Shown piece after piece: positions 2,902 to 5,518 of a DNA stretch of 5,518 nucleotides. Every line of letters starts with the position of its first letter. The first letter of the stretch is position 1. The notes under the pieces were generated by a model. The model saw only the letters and a list, made by a program, of their open reading frames with translations. It was not told where the DNA came from and made no database searches. The position numbers were made by a program, and so were the translations under genes. This DNA is from Clostridia bacterium (lineage in GTDB: Bacteria; Bacillota; Clostridia; Oscillospirales; Acutalibacteraceae), in NCBI GenBank assembly GCA_017387165.1, contig JAFOFS010000335.1:1-5518 (forward strand). The letters run 5' to 3'.

Positions 2902-5447
2902 GATTTTTGTTCGTGGATGGCAAGAGCCTTTTAAACCGCGCGTTTTACGGTATCAAGGTGTTGACCACTCGTGATGGTCGCTTTACCAATGCGGTGTTCG
3001 GTTTTTTGAAAACGCTGCAAAATCTGCGGGATACGGTGCAACCGGACGGCATTGCGGTGGCGTTCGACGTCCACGCCCCGACCTTCCGCCACAAAATGTA
3101 CGACGAATACAAAGCCGGTCGCCACGCCACGCCGCAGGAGCTGCTGGAGCAGTTCCCCGTGGCGGAATCGGTGCTGCAGAAGATGGGTATCCACGTGCTG
3201 GAATGCGCGGGATACGAAGCCGACGATCTGCTCGGTACCCTCTCGTTGGCCGCCGAGCAGGCAGGACACGTCGTGTATATCGCCACCGGCGACCGCGACG
3301 CGTTCCAGCTGGTCAGCGAGAAGACCACCGTGCTGCTTTCCGCCACCCGTATGGGCAAGTCGGAAACCGAATGGATCACGCCGCTGGCACTGGAGGAAAA
3401 ATACGGCCTTACTCCGTCCGGTATGATCGATCTCAAGGCGCTGATGGGCGACTCCAGCGACCACATCCCCGGCGTCCCCGGCATCGGAGAAAAGACCGCG
3501 CTGTCGCTGCTGGCGCAGTTCGGTGACCTCGATACCGTGCTGGCGCACGCGGACGATCCGTCGCTGACCGCCGGACTCCGCAAGAAGCTGACCGAGGGCA
3601 AGGACTCGGCGCTGCTTTCCCGCGAACTCGGCACCATCTGCCGTGAGGCGCCCATTGATGCCGAGCCGACCAAGTACGCGCTGCTCCCCGTTGACCGCGA
3701 GGCGTTGGCGCTGGCGCTGGCTGATCTGGAATTTTTCAAGATGATCAAAGAATGGGAGCTGGATATGCCGGCAGCCGCCGCGCCGACCGAGCAGCTCTCG
3801 CTGATGGAACTGACCGAAACGACGATCGGCGGCGCGGAATGCTTCGATGAGGTGACCGCCCGAACGACCGCCGACCTCTTGCCCGAACTGACCGACGGCA
3901 AGCTCACCGCCCTGTGGTTTGCGCTGGACGGAAAATGCGTGAAGCTGCCTGCCGACCGCCGCCTGGCGGAATGGCTGGCAACCGTCCCCGTTCGCACCCA
4001 CGACAGCAAAACGCTGTATCGCTGGCTGCTGGAGGAGGGAACGACCCCCACGCGGGCGACCTTTGACACGGCGCTTGCCGCCTATCTGCTCAATCCGCTT
4101 TCGAGCGGCTATCCGCTCGACCGCCTGCTGGTGGAGCAGGGCGTGTCCGCCGAAACGCCGGAGCAGCAGATTGCGGCGTTCCCGTCGCTGTGCGACGCGC
4201 TGCAGAAGCAGCTGACCGCCGACGGTATGCTGCCGCTGTTGGAAACGGTGGAGCTGCCGCTGGCCTTGGTGCTGGCCGAGATGGAGCATCGCGGCTTTAT
4301 CGCGGACGGCGACGGCATCCGCGCGTTCGGTGAACAGCTGAACGACGAGGTGGAAACCCTCACCGCCGAGGTGTACGAGCTGGTCGGCTACGAATTCAAC
4401 TTAAATTCTCCGAAACAGCTCGGCAAGGCGCTGTTTGAGGATCTGGAACTGCCGCACGGCAAAAAAACCAAGACCGGCTGGTCCACCAACGCCGACGTAC
4501 TGGAAAAATTGCGCCACGACCACCCCGTCGTGGATAAATTGCTGCAATACCGCAGTCTCGCCAAACTGAAGTCCACCTACTGCGACGGTCTGGTCAAGCA
4601 GATCGAAGCGGACGGACGCATCCACTCGACCTTTAACCAGACCGAAACCCGTACCGGTCGCATTTCCTCCTCCGAGCCGAATCTGCAAAACATTCCCGTT
4701 CGCTCGGAACGCGGACGGGAGATGCGCCGCTTCTTCTGCGCGGCGGACGGTTGGACGCTGGTGGACGCCGACTACTCGCAGATCGAGCTGCGTGTGCTGG
4801 CGCATATGGCGAACGACGAGAATATGATCGCCGCGTTTAACAGCGGCACCGACGTTCACCGTGTCACCGCCTCGCAGGTGTTCGGTGTGCCGGAGGACGA
4901 GGTGACCTCGCTGCTCCGCTCCCGCGCGAAAGCGGTCAATTTCGGCATCGTGTACGGCATCGGCGCCCATTCGCTGTCCGAGGACCTCGGGGTCAGCTAC
5001 GGCGAGGCCAAGCAGTATATCGAGAGCTATTTGGCGACCTACAGCGGCATTGCTCGCTTTATGGACGACCTCATCGAACAGGCGAAGAAGACCGGCTACG
5101 CGATCACCATGGCAGGACGCCGCCGTCCGCTGCCCGAGCTGCGCGGCTCCAACGCGATGACGCGTGCGTTTGGCGAACGGGTGGCGCGGAATATGCCGAT
5201 CCAAGGCACCGCCGCCGACATCATCAAGATCGCGATGATCCGCGTGTCCGACCGCCTGAAGGCGGAGGGTCTGCAGGCGCGACTGATCTTGCAGGTGCAC
5301 GACGAGCTTATCGTCGAGGCACCGCTCGCAGAGGCCGAGCAGGTGCGCCGCTTGGTAGAGGAAGAAATGGCAGCCGCCGCCACGATGCAGGTGGCGCTGT
5401 CGGTGGACGCCCACGTCGGCACCACCTGGTACGCCGCCAAGGGATAA
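2898..5447 (+). CDS. polA: DNA polymerase I (5'-3' exonuclease plus polymerase; proofreading site degenerate)
   Basis: This 849-aa family A polymerase removes primers and fills gaps in replication and repair. The 5'-3' exonuclease (about 1-285) shows D7, AFD57, YEADD (106-110), GDRD (131-134), GDSSD (184-188) and a helix-hairpin-helix IPGVPGIGEKTA (190-201). The 3'-5' exonuclease-like region (about 310-450) keeps D390 in FDTALAAYLLNP but lacks a DxE motif, so proofreading is probably absent, as in Bacillus enzymes. The polymerase part has TETRTGR (582-588), motif A DYSQIE with D625, the O-helix R674/K678/F682/Y686 and motif C HDE (801-803). The F at 682 is as in E. coli. Length lies between Taq (832) and B. 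subtilis (880). The start overlaps the upstream stop, with GAGGG at 2884-2888 as ribosome binding site inside the DUF1836 gene. Confidence 0.98.
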   Translation: MRFLFVDGKSLLNRAFYGIKVLTTRDGRFTNAVFGFLKTLQNLRDTVQPDGIAVAFDVHAPTFRHKMYDEYKAGRHATPQELLEQFPVAESVLQKMGIHVLECAGYEADDLLGTLSLAAEQAGHVVYIATGDRDAFQLVSEKTTVLLSATRMGKSETEWITPLALEEKYGLTPSGMIDLKALMGDSSDHIPGVPGIGEKTALSLLAQFGDLDTVLAHADDPSLTAGLRKKLTEGKDSALLSRELGTICREAPIDAEPTKYALLPVDREALALALADLEFFKMIKEWELDMPAAAAPTEQLSLMELTETTIGGAECFDEVTARTTADLLPELTDGKLTALWFALDGKCVKLPADRRLAEWLATVPVRTHDSKTLYRWLLEEGTTPTRATFDTALAAYLLNPLSSGYPLDRLLVEQGVSAETPEQQIAAFPSLCDALQKQLTADGMLPLLETVELPLALVLAEMEHRGFIADGDGIRAFGEQLNDEVETLTAEVYELVGYEFNLNSPKQLGKALFEDLELPHGKKTKTGWSTNADVLEKLRHDHPVVDKLLQYRSLAKLKSTYCDGLVKQIEADGRIHSTFNQTETRTGRISSSEPNLQNIPVRSERGREMRRFFCAADGWTLVDADYSQIELRVLAHMANDENMIAAFNSGTDVHRVTASQVFGVPEDEVTSLLRSRAKAVNFGIVYGIGAHSLSEDLGVSYGEAKQYIESYLATYSGIARFMDDLIEQAKKTGYAITMAGRRRPLPELRGSNAMTRAFGERVARNMPIQGTAADIIKIAMIRVSDRLKAEGLQARLILQVHDELIVEAPLAEAEQVRRLVEEEMAAAATMQVALSVDAHVGTTWYAAKG

Positions 5448-5449
5448 GG

Positions 5450-5518
5450 TCATCGCCTTTGGCGATGAATGATATACCGCCTGCCGGCGGTGCGATATAT
5501 TGCTTTCGCAATGCGATA
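5450..5518. repeat. modular palindrome array downstream of polA (continues past the window)
   Basis: Three perfect but different hairpins stand in a row: TCATCGCC/GGCGATGA with loop TTT (5450-5468), ACCGCC/GGCGGT with loop TGCC (5476-5491), and ATTGC/GCAAT with loop TTTC (5499-5512). Each is followed by a near-identical spacer: ATGATAT (5469-5475), GCGATAT (5492-5498), and GCGATA at the window end. Hairpin 1 lies 2 nt after the polA stop codon and may end the transcript, but no T-run follows, so a standard intrinsic terminator is not claimed. It has no sequence relation to the GTAG-REP family at 528-1016. Confidence 0.75.

Noticed and set aside
2931..4289. Long minus-strand open frame (452 codons) opposite polA
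   Set aside because: Antisense shadow of polA; composition is dominated by R, Q, G and H and no domain can be recognised.
5450..5468. Classical rho-independent terminator for polA
   Set aside because: The hairpin is perfect but has no T-run after it; it is better described as the first unit of the palindrome array, possibly with a terminating effect.

Overview
The window looks like chromosome from a fairly GC-rich member of the Firmicutes, most likely Clostridia of the Ruminococcaceae/Oscillospiraceae type. The reasons are strong AGGAGG-type ribosome binding sites, a DUF1836 protein, a Clostridium-like DNA polymerase I and palindromic intergenic repeats. This placement is inference from the sequence alone.

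Layout. (1) Positions 1-395 are clearly AT-rich. They hold a minus-strand promoter (318-346), a 67-aa small membrane protein (90-293) and the first 22 codons of a second small gene (1-67), whose N-terminus resembles Imm32-type immunity proteins. This looks like an accessory island edge. (2) Positions 384-527 hold a weak 47-aa hydrophobic ORF, probably a remnant. (3) Positions 528-1133 form a REP/RAYT locus. It has a REP-associated tyrosine transposase gene on the minus strand (624-1133), an inverted pair of REP hairpins downstream of it (528-595), and three more copies of the same hairpin inside its reading frame (786-810, 952-976, 992-1016). (4) rhaM (L-rhamnose mutarotase, 1147-1467) and trmB (tRNA m7G46 methyltransferase, 1482-2165) lie head to tail on the minus strand. 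They appear to form one unit with the RAYT gene, read from a promoter at 2198-2225 to a hairpin terminator at 596-625. (5) A divergent promoter at 2232-2260 drives a DUF1836 predicted DNA-binding protein (2293-2901), which overlaps polA (2898-5447) by four bases. (6) After polA, three different palindromes separated by near-identical 7-nt GATAT-type spacers run off the window edge.

How the parts work together: trmB, polA and probably the DUF1836 gene are housekeeping or core functions, rhaM is a sugar-epimer enzyme without visible rhamnose genes, and the RAYT/REP block is a mobile or domesticated element placed 13 nt behind rhaM. The most notable feature is that the RAYT gene carries its own presumed substrate repeats within its coding sequence. 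The repeats keep the GTAG foot and a perfectly paired stem, with compensatory base-pair changes between copies, and are translated in three different registers.
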